A DNA stretch of 64,000 nucleotides from NCBI RefSeq assembly GCF_036588685.1, contig NC_086386.1, forward strand, positions 15,582,931 to 15,646,930, in the 5' to 3' direction. Shown one piece after another: positions 1-12,194 of this stretch. Each line of letters opens with the position of its first letter. The stretch's first letter is position 1. The stretch comes from Mytilus trossulus. Lineage: Eukaryota > Mollusca > Bivalvia > Mytilida > Mytilidae. The translations under genes and the position numbers were made by a program. Below the pieces are notes generated by a model. That model did not search any database and was not told the origin of the DNA. It worked only from the letters and a program-made list of their open reading frames with translations.

Positions 1-930
1 TCAAACTTGGATCTTACTGTTTCATTTAAAATATAAGTTAGCACTATAAACAAATTAAAAACAAAACATAACAGAGTGTTGATTGTGAATGAAAATCCCT
101 GTTTATATCAATATATGCTTCTGTGTATATTGATATAGGTCTAAATAAAATAAAAAAGTTTAAAAAAAAAAAAGGGACAAACGATATCAGAGGGACAGTA
201 TTTTTGATTGTTCTTGTAAGAAATGAAGTGTGCAATACTAAAATGTACGTTCATGAAAGGAGATCATTTAATTGATTCACATCACACACAAATTGCTCTT
301 ACACAACATGAGAATATTTTCAATTGATGAATATGAACAAATTGACTTAAATGACCCGTTAAAAAACTTCCTGCAACATTAACACGGGTCAATAAATTTG
401 TTCCAAATTATCTTCATATGTTAATATTAATAAGTTTTTAACGAGTGTGTATATATATAATGTATTAAATTGTGTCTATGACTATTTAACTGAAATCAAG
501 TTCAGGAAACAGGGGTAATAAACGTTTTGCACCAATGATTACTATCAACTTTAAAATTAAGGACACCACAATTTGTAAAAATAAAGCTATATTATACATT
601 TCTGAAATAGATGATACTTACAAGAGCCTTTAATGGATGATACTATATGTACTATGACAATGCTATAATATAAATGTTAACACATTTTGCCAATATTCAA
701 TCAAGATTTGCAGTTTATGTAAAAGCATGACTACAAATACGGATAAGTGTGTATGGAACATGATATAATACATTTTCCCACGTAGTTCATAATGAGTTTT
801 TGGAACTCATACAGTTATGATTTCACTTTTCTAGTAGTCTATACTTTACCATGAAAACAATGTTTATAGGATAAAATAACAGTTGAAAACTTTTCCTGAT
901 AAAAAAAGATAAAAAAATATGTGTTGTAAA
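1..930. other. AT-rich intergenic stretch, no gene seen
   Basis: Very AT-rich with many stops in all frames. The only open frames are short and of biased, low-complexity composition. I see no splice-bounded coding exon, RNA gene or clear repeat border here. Confidence 0.5.
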
Positions 931-1345
931 TAAACCCATCATAGATATCAGGACTAAATTTTTTGTATATACGCCAGACGCGTGTTTCGTCTAAAAAGAT
1001 TCATCCGTGACGCTCGAATCCAAAAAAGTTTAAAAGGCCAAACTAAGAACGAAGTTGAAGAGCATAGAGGACCAATATTCCTAAAAGTTTTTGCCAAATA
1101 CAGCTAAAATAATCTATGCCTGAGGTAGAAAAGCCTTAGTATTTCAAAAAAATCTAAAATTTGTAAACAGTAAATTTATAAATATAACCATATCAATGAA
1201 AATTCCTGTCAGCACAAAAAGTGGTGACTACTGGGCTTGTGATACCCTCGGAGAAATAAATCTCCACCAGCAGTGGCATCGACCCAGTGGTTGTAAATAA
1301 ACTCATCATAGATATCAGGACTAAATTTTGTATATACGCCAGTCG
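931..1345. repeat. Dispersed repeat with cgccagacgcg motif and terminal direct repeats
   Basis: A segment of about 45 bases beginning near 931 (catcatagatatcaggact, then a cgccag motif) recurs at about 1300-1345, so the interval of roughly 365 bases is bounded by direct repeats. This fits one unit plus part of the next from a tandem or satellite-like family. Related pieces with the cgccagacgcg, cgtttcgtct or gtgacgctc words occur at 15247-15385, 18812-18872, 19115-19185 (reverse) and, more distantly, 20500-20570 and 61440-61880. No coding content is apparent. Confidence 0.6.
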
Positions 1346-2264
1346 TAAGATACCAAATGGATATTCAAACTCAAAGATTGAAAATCAACTGACAACGCAA
1401 TAGCTGAAAAAGAAAAAGACAAACAGACAAATAATAGTTTTTTGAACGGTGATTCATAATTAATTACAAATTATTTATGTAATATTTAGTTTGAATTTTC
1501 ATTGAACGCATTTTGTATCGAAAATAATATGGTGCGTAAACAATTTCGTGAAAGTATGTCCATGATCTCTTCTTTGTCCTTTGAATGTATGTTTCTATTT
1601 TATATAATATCAGTCTGGTTTTCTTTTCATCAGTATGATCTCAATCAATTAATTTATAATAATTTCAATCAATTCAAATCTGAAGTGCTATACAAAATAA
1701 AAGCTATTTGACAAGGGCAAGTTCCCTGTGTTGCACTCATCTTGAAATACCCTTAGTCTTTGAGACGATAATGCAATAGTTAAATAAATATCAGAAACTG
1801 ACAAGTTCTGAGCAGCAATTTCATTTGTTCCCCTTTTTATCTATACTAGTTGCTTTCATTTTAAAGCTGCAGTCTAGACTGCTAATATATTTTTCTGTCT
1901 ATATTTAAACATATGATATTACAATTAGAACATTTATTTGATATTGTTAAAAATGGACAGTTTTAAAGAGATATTATTAGACTTCAATACGTTTGCACTA
2001 GAAACAATTTTAATTGTATACTTATTCGTTTTCTTTTCATAAAAGAAACTTGGTATATTTAATCAATTCAACTATTCATAAAATTCAGTTAAATTTGACA
2101 CGTTTACTGAGAAGATGTTCTTCATTGTAAATCACATTTGTAATTAAGATATCACATCCTTACATATATAATTATATGCAATTAATAGCTTTAGATTATT
2201 TTAAGGAAAGGAGTGGCACTTTTGTAACAAAACATTTAAGTCATACTGAGCATCTCACTCGAAT
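1346..2264. other. Intergenic; small repeat fragment at 1350-1440
   Basis: Bases 1350-1440 resemble the reverse strand of the tail of the retroelement-like family seen at 21300-21610 (words such as aaaaagacaaacag and gacaacgc). The remainder is AT-rich with no supported gene. Confidence 0.4.
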
Positions 2265-2760
2265 TGATACGATGTTCCAGGGCTTGTGTTCTTTATCATT
2301 ATTTCCTTGATAGAGGGTTGCTGCTCACGAGGAAGCTATTTAACCAAGTATTCCCAATTGTGAAGTATAAATCATCCCTACGTCAATTTTACGAATGCCA
2401 TCACGAGTTGGTTGGCCATTATGAAATATCTGTTTAACAAATAATAGCGGATATGTTTATAAGTACAATCTCATCCTTTTTTACGAAAGTGATGAATTAG
2501 ACTTGTTGCCGAGTTTGTACTATCATGAACAACACGATTGGTGTCTCACAATTTGAGCAGGATCTTGTTATCCTTCCGGAGCACCTGAGATTGCCCCATG
2601 TTTTTGGTTTACTTCGTGTTGCTTAGTTTTTAGTTTTCTATGTTGTGTTTTGTTTATTTATGTATGTCTGTTTGTCTTTTCAGTTTTTGTCCTTGGCCTT
2701 GTCATTTTTTTTCGATTTATGATAGGAATGTTTCTCTGGTATCTTATGTCATATGTTGGA
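2265..2760 (+). repeat. Degraded copy of retroelement-like family B
   Basis: This is a diverged + strand copy of the segment at 21095-21600: the words ttgatagagggttgctgctc, catcacgagttggttgg, ccttccggagcacctgag and ttagttttctatgttgtg all recur in the same order. The coding part is broken by stops (for example a taa right after atatctgttt). It is one of the older copies in the window. Confidence 0.7.
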
Positions 2761-4374
2761 TTGACTAGGATAAGAAAAGAAGTTTTAGAACTCCTATTCT
2801 TAAGGTATATTATGTTTTATACTTGCAGAGATGGCTTGATTTTTTATCCTTAGTATACATATAAAAAATAAGTCTAAAATGGTCTTATAAGTAAATTTGA
2901 TCTTTTCTCTTGACATTACATTTGTGCAGATCACCAATCAATATCAAATTATAAATAAATAAAACAGTAGTTAACGATGTTACAACAATTTTAATCCATC
3001 TGGAATGAATTTACAAAAAGAAAACCCGAATGGAATTACCAGAGATAAACAACAAAATATCCTTTTTTAGATATAAGATATTTATTCAGTTCTATTTAAA
3101 TGAAAACATAACGATAATTTATAGTCAGTATGATTTCTATATATGTATGACATATGGACTGGTACAATGGGTGTTTGTGTTTTAAACATATGACGATGTC
3201 ATGAAGATTGGCAGAAACAGTTTTCAGACAAAGACATCATTTTTAAAACATTGACTACAAATAATCAAATATTTCACAATATAAAAATTGTTATACACTT
3301 GAGAAGAAGAGTATGATTCTCAGTGCGACAACTATCCAATAGAGTCTGACGTTGATAGAAGCAATAATAATCAACGTAAGATATTCAAAATTGACCAAAA
3401 AACAACATGTATTGTTCTATCTTGCTTAACGATTTACATCGAATACCAGGTAGAAGTTTTAACAGGGAAACACTTTATCCGAACGAATCGGATCGACCTT
3501 TAAATGTTTTGTTTCTTTAAATGTGTAGAAATATATTGTTTCCTTCCTTGATTTATATCAAAAACTATGTATTTATATAAAATTAGCAAATTAAAAGGAA
3601 AAGAAACACATATACATAAAACGATATTTATGTTAAAGATGTTAATATATGTGTACATGTTTTTCAACATGTATATAGTCGCTGAGTAAATGGAAAATTC
3701 AAACTGTTTACCATTACGGTTAGATATTAAGTCTGTTGATATTTATAAATACGATCTAACATAAATAACGTAGTAAAGTTTAGATAAAAGTCTTCTTTAC
3801 AATAACTTCATTTTAAAATTCCACCCACTTTGGCGCTGAGCAGACTTTCACGCAAACCACGGTTAAAACCGATTTAAATTTAACTCATATGTATGAACTC
3901 AAATGTAGACTCATTATAAATTTTATTTTCATGTCCGATAAATGGGTCCTAAAAGATCAAATGAAATGAAAATGTTGATATTTTAAATCTTATTTGATAT
4001 TTGCTAATCGAAAATTAAAAGACTCATTACTTTACATATTTTTCTTCTCTAACATGTCTTTTTAATATCACATATGACATGAGTCTTGTAAGAGAATGTA
4101 TACTTTATCCAATATAGAACTTATTATCAATTAATGCATCTGAAAGAAAACGCATAACGATTTGAAAGCATTAAGTAATTCACAATCGGACATACTTACC
4201 GATAGAAAATGTGTATAGATGTCTGCTGATAGAAACTGTCCAATGTTTAAGTTTTTAGTCACTTGATTTACATTGGTAAAGTTATTTTAATCAAATTAGG
4301 TTTCATTTATCCTTAACTAGCATGAAAGCTATTCAAATAAAAAATTAGGAGATGCTATAGGCAAAAGATGACAT
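2761..4374. other. Intergenic, no gene seen
   Basis: AT-rich sequence with frequent stops in all frames, no convincing exon with splice sites, and no repeat that I can delimit. Confidence 0.45.
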
Positions 4375-4692
4375 CGCCAACAAAGCCCCTGACAATGTCT
4401 GTCCTTCCCTTTCATGAATGTGACCTACCGAATTAGACTATTTACCGGATTTCTAATCACATAAGCAACACGACGGGTGCCACATGTGGAGCAGGATCTG
4501 CTTACCCTTCCGGAGCACCTGAGATCACCCCTAGTTTTGGTGGGGTTCGTGTTGTTTATTCTTTAGTTTTGTTGTGTCATGTGTACTATTGTTTTTCTGT
4601 TTGTCTTTTTCATTTTTAGCCATGGCGTTGTCAGTTGGTTTCAGATTTATGAGTTTGACTGTCCCTTTGGTATCTTTCGTCCCTCTTTTATG
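4375..4692 (+). repeat. Tail-only copy of retroelement-like family B
   Basis: Only the non-coding tail of the family is present: ccctttcatgaatgtgacct, cacgacgggtgccacatg, ccttccggagcacctgag, and the end tgactgtccctttggtatc followed by ttcgtccctctttt. The 5' coding part present at 20939-21304 is missing. A 5'-truncated copy is what target-primed reverse transcription would leave, although simple decay is also possible. Confidence 0.7.
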
Positions 4693-7600
4693 TTATAAGC
4701 AAGGTCTACGAAAAGAGCAATTGTCAGTCCGCTGAAAATGCCACGATATTGGATTATCAAATCCATTCAATTTGTAAGTTAAGCTTTAGCAAATATTTTA
4801 GACATAATTAATAATATTAGTATTGATATCAACAGTTTTGTAAACATCTGAAAGATGTTATATTAATGATGGATAATTGTTTTTGGTTTTCGACAAAAGA
4901 GTCCTAAAAAGGGCCTTATTCTCCCTTTTTCATTTACTTCTTATGATAGCATTTGTTGCTTCATTGTGTTGGTGTATTTTTCATCAACCAACGAAGTCAT
5001 TCTTTGAACTTTGATATATGATATAAAAATTTCATACAACTGTTTTTATGTATTTGTTTAATGACAATTTAAATTCATTATGCTTTCCTTTAAATGGCTG
5101 TTAGAAAATTTTAAATCTTTATGATGACATAAATTAAAAAAAAAAGTTTTTTTTCAAAGTTCACACATATGTTTATTACTGCTATGTTTAGACCTGAAGA
5201 TTTCCCTTAAATTATGAACGACAATACCAAGTTAACAAAATGATCTGAGGTAAATTTTGATAAACATTTCAAGTAATTGTATTTGGTATTTGCTTTTTAA
5301 CCATGATACAAATAATTCAATTCATTTCCTGGATTTGAACCATAGGTATACTACCCTCGCCTCTTTCTTTCATTAGTATGCGATTTTAATAATGATAAGT
5401 TGAAAGATATGATTATATAGTAAACTATTGTGGTGTTCACACACTAAGATATCTACCTCGAGCATACTGGTTATAAGAGTAAAGCATTATACATGAAAAA
5501 AAACGCCACCGATTTTTAAAGACAAATATATTTTTTTTTAACGATTTCCTTATTACTTTGTTATGCTTTATACAATCAATTATTGATAAATAAAAAATAA
5601 ATATCGACCTTGAGGTTTCAAATTCTCAGGATCTTTTTCTGTTAAAATGTATAATTACATTTTCATTATATATATAGACATTAATTTTTTAGTGCATAAG
5701 GAGCATGTAAAAATATAAAACGATTTATTCACTTTTTGTTATTGAAACATCATACATCTGAAATATTATTAACATATAAAATGAAATCTTTTTTTCAATC
5801 AGTGCAAGTATGAAGATGTTATCAGAAATCAGAAAATGTTCTTCCTTGCAGATATAAGCGAAGAGGAACATCAATGAAATTTCTTAAAGCAGAAAAGTGA
5901 TGATGAGGTTTCGATCAATACAAAATCTAACTTTCATGTTTAATTAGATTTGGTTACACTGAATAAGTCAGAGTCTTTTTTTATCATTAGACCATAGATC
6001 GAATGATGGTAAGCTAAAGTAAACTTTCAATAAAAAATACCTTTTTTTTTTACAAACGCCGTACCATAGCCTGTGCACTAACTAATTTCAATTTAACATA
6101 ATGTTATTTAAAAGACAAGAAAAAAGATTTAATTAAGTATATTGTATATTAAAAAGTCAACATAAAGAGTCTAGATCCACCTAACGACGTTGTTCATCAC
6201 TAGTCAAGTATACAAGACTTTTACTTTTAAATGGTCTTTTGTATTTTTGTTTTTTAACGGGATGGTGATGTTACACTATTGATTTTTATTCACCGAATTA
6301 ATTTACAGTGAAATTTTTCAACTTGTTTTGTTTAAAAAGAATCAACCGCTATCTTACCAGAGTGTTCTTTCATTATTACGCTATTGAAAGCATTCTGATA
6401 CAAAATTGCAAATGTTATATGTTATTTTTTCATAAAATTTGGCACAGAAAGACATCATTAATCATTATAAATTATTTTTTTATCAGTAAGGAAATGCTTA
6501 CTTTTACTTTGTGCATAACTGTGGTTTTGATTATTGAAATGCTGATGATATATTTGCTGGATAAATACTCAAAATCTCTCAAAATTGCGGGTTATGAATT
6601 TTCTGACCTGTTTAAAAATAAAATAAAACATCGTTTAAGAATCCTAGTGTAGTTAACACATTGGTCATGGAAACACTGACTATAGATAGAGATTGAAAGA
6701 TTTTCTGAATATTGGTCCTGGTGTGAAATAATTTCAGCCTAAACTGACTCTGACTTTTGTAACTAAAGAAGTACGAATCAAAATATTTGAATGTTTGATA
6801 GAACATCTTGTTAAAACATTGAAGAATATAAATATCTGAAAAAATAAAAAGCATAATCTAAACTGTACAAAGAATCATAGAAAGTAAGATCTGAAACACA
6901 CAGGATAAAAGGTTACGATAGAAAAACTCCTGAAGGAAAAGTTGAAGTCATCCTTTCTCATAGATTTACTATATTGTGGTTTGCGAGTGAAGCATATACT
7001 TACTGGTGTGACATCGACACAGAAAAAACACATGTTATCATATCTGATCAATTTAATATGTTAAAATCATAGACTAAAAGGAACTTTCGGAAATCGAATA
7101 TCGTCGCGCTTGTGAAATATCATAACCTTAGTGACCATCTGGATCATTTTCATGAAAAATATATAAAAAGCAGTACTTTTTACTTCTGTATAACTAGTAT
7201 CTTTGCTTTTAATCTAAGAGAAAGAAATTATACGTCATTACATACCGAGGGTTGTATTTTTTTTTGAGTGAAGAACATTATTATTCTGTTAATATAGGCG
7301 AAATTAAGTATTCTTTATCAAGTCAATTAGTAGGATTGCAGTTAGTAACTATATGTATACTGGTTGTCTGTTTCGATGTCATCCAACAAATACACTATTT
7401 GTTAACTAACAATCCGGGAAAATTATTATTGTAATCTTTGTGGTTTCCAAAAAAAAATCAAATTTCCTCAATCCTTGACCACAAAGGAGTAGGTTCAGTA
7501 AGACCCCTTTTTGACCCCAAAATATAGCAGTTTTAGAAAATTGTGCAAATGTAATCGTTACGATATTTATTGGAAAGTAAAATGCATCCATTACATAAAT

Positions 7601-7728
7601 AAATATAGGCTGTTTTTGACAATACAATGCACATATTTCGGGTACTAGCATCATTAAGTCATTCTAAATTACTGAAATCTTCCCAATTTTAGCATTTTAG
7701 TTAAATTTTAGACGGTTTCTGTCTTAAG
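4693..7728. other. Intergenic, no gene seen
   Basis: AT-rich. A 114-codon open frame at 6308-6652 and its neighbours have biased composition, no recognised domain and no supporting splice context, so I do not call them. Bases 7440-7728 look like part of a dispersed repeat that I cannot delimit. Confidence 0.4.
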
Positions 7729-7839
7729 TGAAAGTGGCCGCATTCGTGTTCATTCATAATACTGAAATTTAAGTTGTATTTGATGATAATACCAAATAAA
7801 TATAAAGGTTGAGGATGAACACGGATGTGGCCACTTTCA
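7729..7839. repeat. Inverted repeat with 25-bp arms
   Basis: Arm 7729-7753 (tgaaagtggccgcattcg...) and arm 7815-7839 (...gatgtggccactttca) are reverse complements at about 23 of 25 positions, with a spacer of about 60 bases. Weaker similarity continues outward on both sides, so the whole may be a larger palindromic element. Confidence 0.6.
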
Positions 7840-10279
7840 TTTTTGACAAAAAACATCCGAAAAGTGACGATTTTTGGCATATTTGATAGATTTTTCATAT
7901 TTAAGCTTGAATCGGAGCGTTTTTAATGACTTTTAAATCAGTTAAAATCTTCCACATAAAATAATTGAATCATTTGAAATAGACACTTAAATGTTTAAGA
8001 AGTTTCTAAAATCTTTCGTTAGATGAATTTAAAAATTGAGGCCGAAATCGGTCATGTGTATGTCATATGTGCGGTGCGTATAATTGTGGCATTTCGCTAC
8101 TATTAATTCAACCGGTCTTGTAATGGCCACCCTGCACACTGCATATGTTTTTTTGATATCACATGATGTATTTGACATTAAGGCTGTACTTATATAAGAT
8201 ATATATACTGTATAAAAATCTAGAAGATAAAATTGATACTATAAATCGGAAGAGAATTAGTTAAGAATTAAAATAAGAAAAAATATTGAAGGTTATGGAG
8301 CTCCTTTTGTAGATATTTGATTTTAAAATGACAGGAAAAGGCTAAATAAAGGCAACAGTAGTATACCGATGTTCAAAACTCATAAATCGATAGACAAAAA
8401 CAAAACTCTTTTTTTACCTTATGTTTGCACTGGTATTATTTTGGTCTAAAATCAAAAGATAACAAATCTAGAATTTGCTCAAATTTTGGTAACATACTTT
8501 TTAAGAGCTATTATAGTATTATTTGGAATAAAACATTAATGTTATGGGGCAAAATAGTTCACCCTGTATTAAGAAATAAAACACAGAGTCCAAACATCTG
8601 ACAAAAACTCCTAACCCTCGCCTAAGTACATCCTTTAGTCAGTATTTATGTTGTTTGGTAGAAAGGATTTACAAATATTTGCTACAACAAATGTTTATAG
8701 AATTCCAATGACCTCAAAAAAAAAACAATTTTCAACAATTATTTTTCTCTTTTTTGTAGACAAGACATCATTTCATAAAAAGTGTATTTGTTTAATGAAA
8801 ATTTATTGTAAGTAGAAGCATTAATTTATCGTGAGTCATGTAAAATATAGTTTCTAAAATGTATCTCGTAGCTGATGTGAATGAACTCCAAAACAATATG
8901 TCACAACTCCTCCTACAACGTATCATAATAATAAATAGTGTGAATATCATATTGAAATGATCAAAAACCTGTATAAATTTTCATTATTGAAATTGATAAT
9001 TAAATCTCGTTGTGCTTAAACTTAAAGGACGACTAAATAGCACGAGTTCACATTTAAGGAAATTAACCACAGTTATGTAATTATTAGTCATTTGATAAAT
9101 CATAGTATAATTGTTTGTTAAATAATATGTAATAATCACAATGTAAACGTTCCCAATCTTAATACTTAATTTTTTTTGCATTGCAATGTAATCTTCAATT
9201 ACTTCAATTGAAATTATAAGCACTTGTTCAACTATCTATCTAAATAAACACCAAACTATCGTTGAGAAATATATTTCATGATCACAAAAAGATCAATTAC
9301 ATTGGAGGTTGATGTAAATGATAAAGTTTTAGGCTTTTGTAATTTTTTACAGTCGATTAGACTAAAGTAAAAAAGACTTTTACTTATTGAAGCAGTTTTA
9401 CTATAAGGTGTATATTTCATTCAATAAGAACACAAAGTATATCACAAGCTACTATTTTTCTGTGGTTGAAATACGATTTGAAAAAGGTTACACCATTCTT
9501 ACAGGTCTGTATATTTTATTTCTGTCTCTATTAATTTCATTTATTATTTTAATTTCCTTGTTTGTATGTAGAATTAATGTTTTTAAGACTGTGAGGGTAA
9601 AATCTAACATTTTTTTTATCTAAGCACTGAATTCTCATAACGTAATTGATTTTTCAGGGTCAAAATGTAATGTTAAGTTCGGTGACATGTCTGTTAAATT
9701 ACCAGTTTAGAATATTTTGTGATAAGTGATGCTCTCCGTTTTTATCAATTACTGAAATTATCATGCCTTAAAAGTTGGTGTATTAGACGTTTTGAAACTG
9801 GTGGAATAGTGATGCAACTGCATTGAAATTTATGCTTATTTTGTTGACAATTTCTACGGAAGTATCTTTCGCTAGATTAACTTATTTGGAAATTTTTAAC
9901 ATGTATGATGATATTTGTATATCTGAATGGTAGAAAAACCTATAAACTATTAGAAATCCTCCACAAATCATGAACTTTGATATTACCATATGCCTTTATG
10001 ATATTCCTTTTTGTCGAGTTAATCATTTATTTTGCAATATTTTATCGTAATGGATTATAAAATTCAAATCGGGTTCTTTCAACAACAAATAGAATAGTGT
10101 AATTTTCTTTTTCATTAAACATCTTTTAGTCGTGTTTTATTCTTATTTAATTAAGCATTTAATATCAATTATGTATCAAAAGAATCCAAACAGGTGGTTA
10201 ATATATATGATGTACGAAATTTCTCAAGAACACAAAATATTTCTTTTCATCTAAACGCAAATCGTAAATTAGTTGCATA
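7840..10279. other. Intergenic, no gene seen
   Basis: AT-rich with short meaningless open frames. I see no gene and no clear repeat boundary, although short words around 8380-8410 recur near 17400 and 18150. Confidence 0.4.
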
Positions 10280-10412
10280 GCTTGCTGGTCGGTGTAAGCC
10301 AAAGCTCTGTGTTGAAGGCCGTACCTTGAACTATAATGGTTTACTTTAATAAATTGTTACTTGGATGGAAATTTGTCTCATTGGCACTCATACCACATCT
10401 TCCTATATTTAT
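10280..10412 (-). repeat. Dispersed mussel-type repeat family A, reverse copy
   Basis: Read on the - strand this contains taggaagatgtggtatgag, tgccaatgagacaaatttcc and ggccttcaacacagagc, matching the + strand copies at 18545-18790 and 39363-39615. It is truncated relative to them. Confidence 0.7.
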
Positions 10413-10981
10413 GTAAAACAAACTTGGTGTCTAAACAATCGAAATAGAATGAGCTTCAAATGTGTTGCGAACAATTCGTTGACTGAGTATCAATCTGCTG
10501 TGATAAATGCAACACCCTTCGTATAGATTCAAATTCGATTTCATGGTCAAGTGTTAAAGACATAATCAGCCAGCAGTAAAAATCCTCTCACTAATTGTAG
10601 TAATATGAAGTGCGTTTGAAAAACCCAATGTATATATATGTGTAACGTAACGTATGTGTTAACAAAAAGAATTCGAAAACAGACTGCTTTTGTTTGATGA
10701 ACAACCATTGTTGATGAAAAACCGTTCATTTGTTTTCGTATGACATCTCTTTTATTTCATTTTTTTAGAACCAGTATTGTCTGTACCAATTTAGAAGTAT
10801 GACAGTTGTTTTCCATTCGCTCCGTTTGATGCAAATGTCAGACGTTCGATTTAAGTCTTATGGTTCTTACGATTCGAGTTGTTATGGGTATATTTTGAAT
10901 TTACTTCGAAGTTCGATATTTTAGTTATACCTTTAAAATTTATTTTTGGTAAAATGTTTTCTCTGTTAATTGAACCATATA
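10413..10981. other. Intergenic, fragment of dispersed repeat
   Basis: Bases 10795-10930 (tatgacagttgttttccatt, tttgatg) loosely resemble the repeats at 29045-29185 and 60085-60210. No gene seen. Confidence 0.35.
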
Positions 10982-12194
10982 TACACATGGAAAAAAGTAT
11001 TGCAACACCAAATTGAAACTGAAATTTAAAAAACACTCTTTATTTGTTTGTGATATAATTTGGTAAAATAGCACTAGTTAAACACTATTTATGTATCACA
11101 TGAGTTTAATCAATAAATATCGACTCGATAACTTCTTATCTGCACATGGAGCTCCTGTACCCGTAAACAGCAAAACAGATGTTTTTATCCTCATTGTTTA
11201 CAACACTTTATATAACCAAGTTTTTAAAGTTATGTGATTGACACCTTGAAATGGGTCCTCGACAACTCTTAACTGTAGCAAGATGGACGATTATCAGCAT
11301 GAGAGAAGCGGAGATGTCGCTGTAACAACTGCACGCATTGTTGGTCATCACCATTCCACTATAAGTCGTTTTGAGAATAAAAATCAGGCAATAAACGATG
11401 TTAAAGACCTTCCGAGATAAAGAAGACCTCTATACCATTTGTTAGGGAAAATCAAGCATAATGAAGAGTGGTGAATCTTTAGGAGCCTTGTAACAAGAAC
11501 TCTTCGAGATCGACTCATCGCTACTGGTTATTGTGCGAGAAGACCATTTCGGAGACCTTTGCTTACGAACAGACACACAGTTTTCCGTATCCAATGTAGT
11601 GCAGAGCTCGCCAAAGTTGAAAATTAGCATCGTGGAGGAAGATCCATTGTTCCAATGGAATTCGGGTCATCTTCCTTGGCACGATCGTAGCCCGGATTTG
11701 AACCATATCGAGCATATATGGGACACTATTGGGCAGAAAGTGCGCGAAAGGACACCCCAGTTCAAACACATCATGAAATAAATAATGCCCTTCATCAGAA
11801 GTGGTTGCTGTTACCTTAGCAACACATTAGTTGATTTATTGCAAGAATCAGAAAATATTATTATGCAGTTATCCGTTTGAATGGAGTCTGCGCACAAAGT
11901 ACTAATTCTTTGGCGTATAACGATCACCCATGATGTGAACACTCATCTGAAGATTAATTTTGAAATGTCTGCCATTTACAGTAAAAGTAGTAAAATGCAT
12001 TTTTTTATACAAAAAACACTTCATTTTGTTATTTAACTTGCGGTTATATAAATCTTTTTTATTCAATTATTTTTTGTTCGTATAAATTCCAATGTTATCA
12101 TAAACTATATTTCAATAATATTATACAAATATTTTATTATATTTCATTCAAATTTTAAAAAATGAAGGTGTTGCAATACTGTTTTCCATGTGTA
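10982..12194 (+). mobile_element. Defective Tc1/mariner-type DNA transposon
   Basis: The ends are 28-base terminal inverted repeats (10982-11009 and 12167-12194, 27 of 28 matching, beginning TACACATGG) flanked on both sides by the dinucleotide TA, the usual target duplication of this superfamily. Inside is a broken transposase frame ending in a block with SPDLN and IEHIWD, the hallmark around the third catalytic acidic residue of Tc1/mariner enzymes. The element is about 1.2 kb, shorter than a full Tc1 (about 1.6 kb), because the middle of the catalytic domain is missing. The well preserved ends could still be mobilised in trans; that is inference. Confidence 0.9.
11251..11880 (+). pseudogene. 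Tc1/mariner transposase remnant
   Basis: Starting at the ATG at 11251 the three frames together give a recognisable but broken transposase. A first helix-turn-helix region (MREAEMS, then after a shift ARIVGHHHSTISRF) is followed by a block with RTLRDRLIATGY and RRPLLTNRH, and finally by LPWHDRSPDLNHIEHIWD. Stops and at least two frame changes separate these blocks. The segment that should carry the first two catalytic aspartates (including the usual DNARPH-like block) is absent, so the enzyme is dead. Block order and motifs are seen directly; the family assignment rests on known Tc1 motifs. Confidence 0.85.

Noticed and set aside
6308..6652. 114-codon open frame on the + strand
   Set aside because: Composition is Phe/Ile/Lys/Leu-rich as expected from AT-rich DNA, with no domain, no splice context and no repeat support.
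11533..11781. 82-codon + strand frame treated as a gene
   Set aside because: It mixes an off-frame stretch with the last block of a dead Tc1 transposase.
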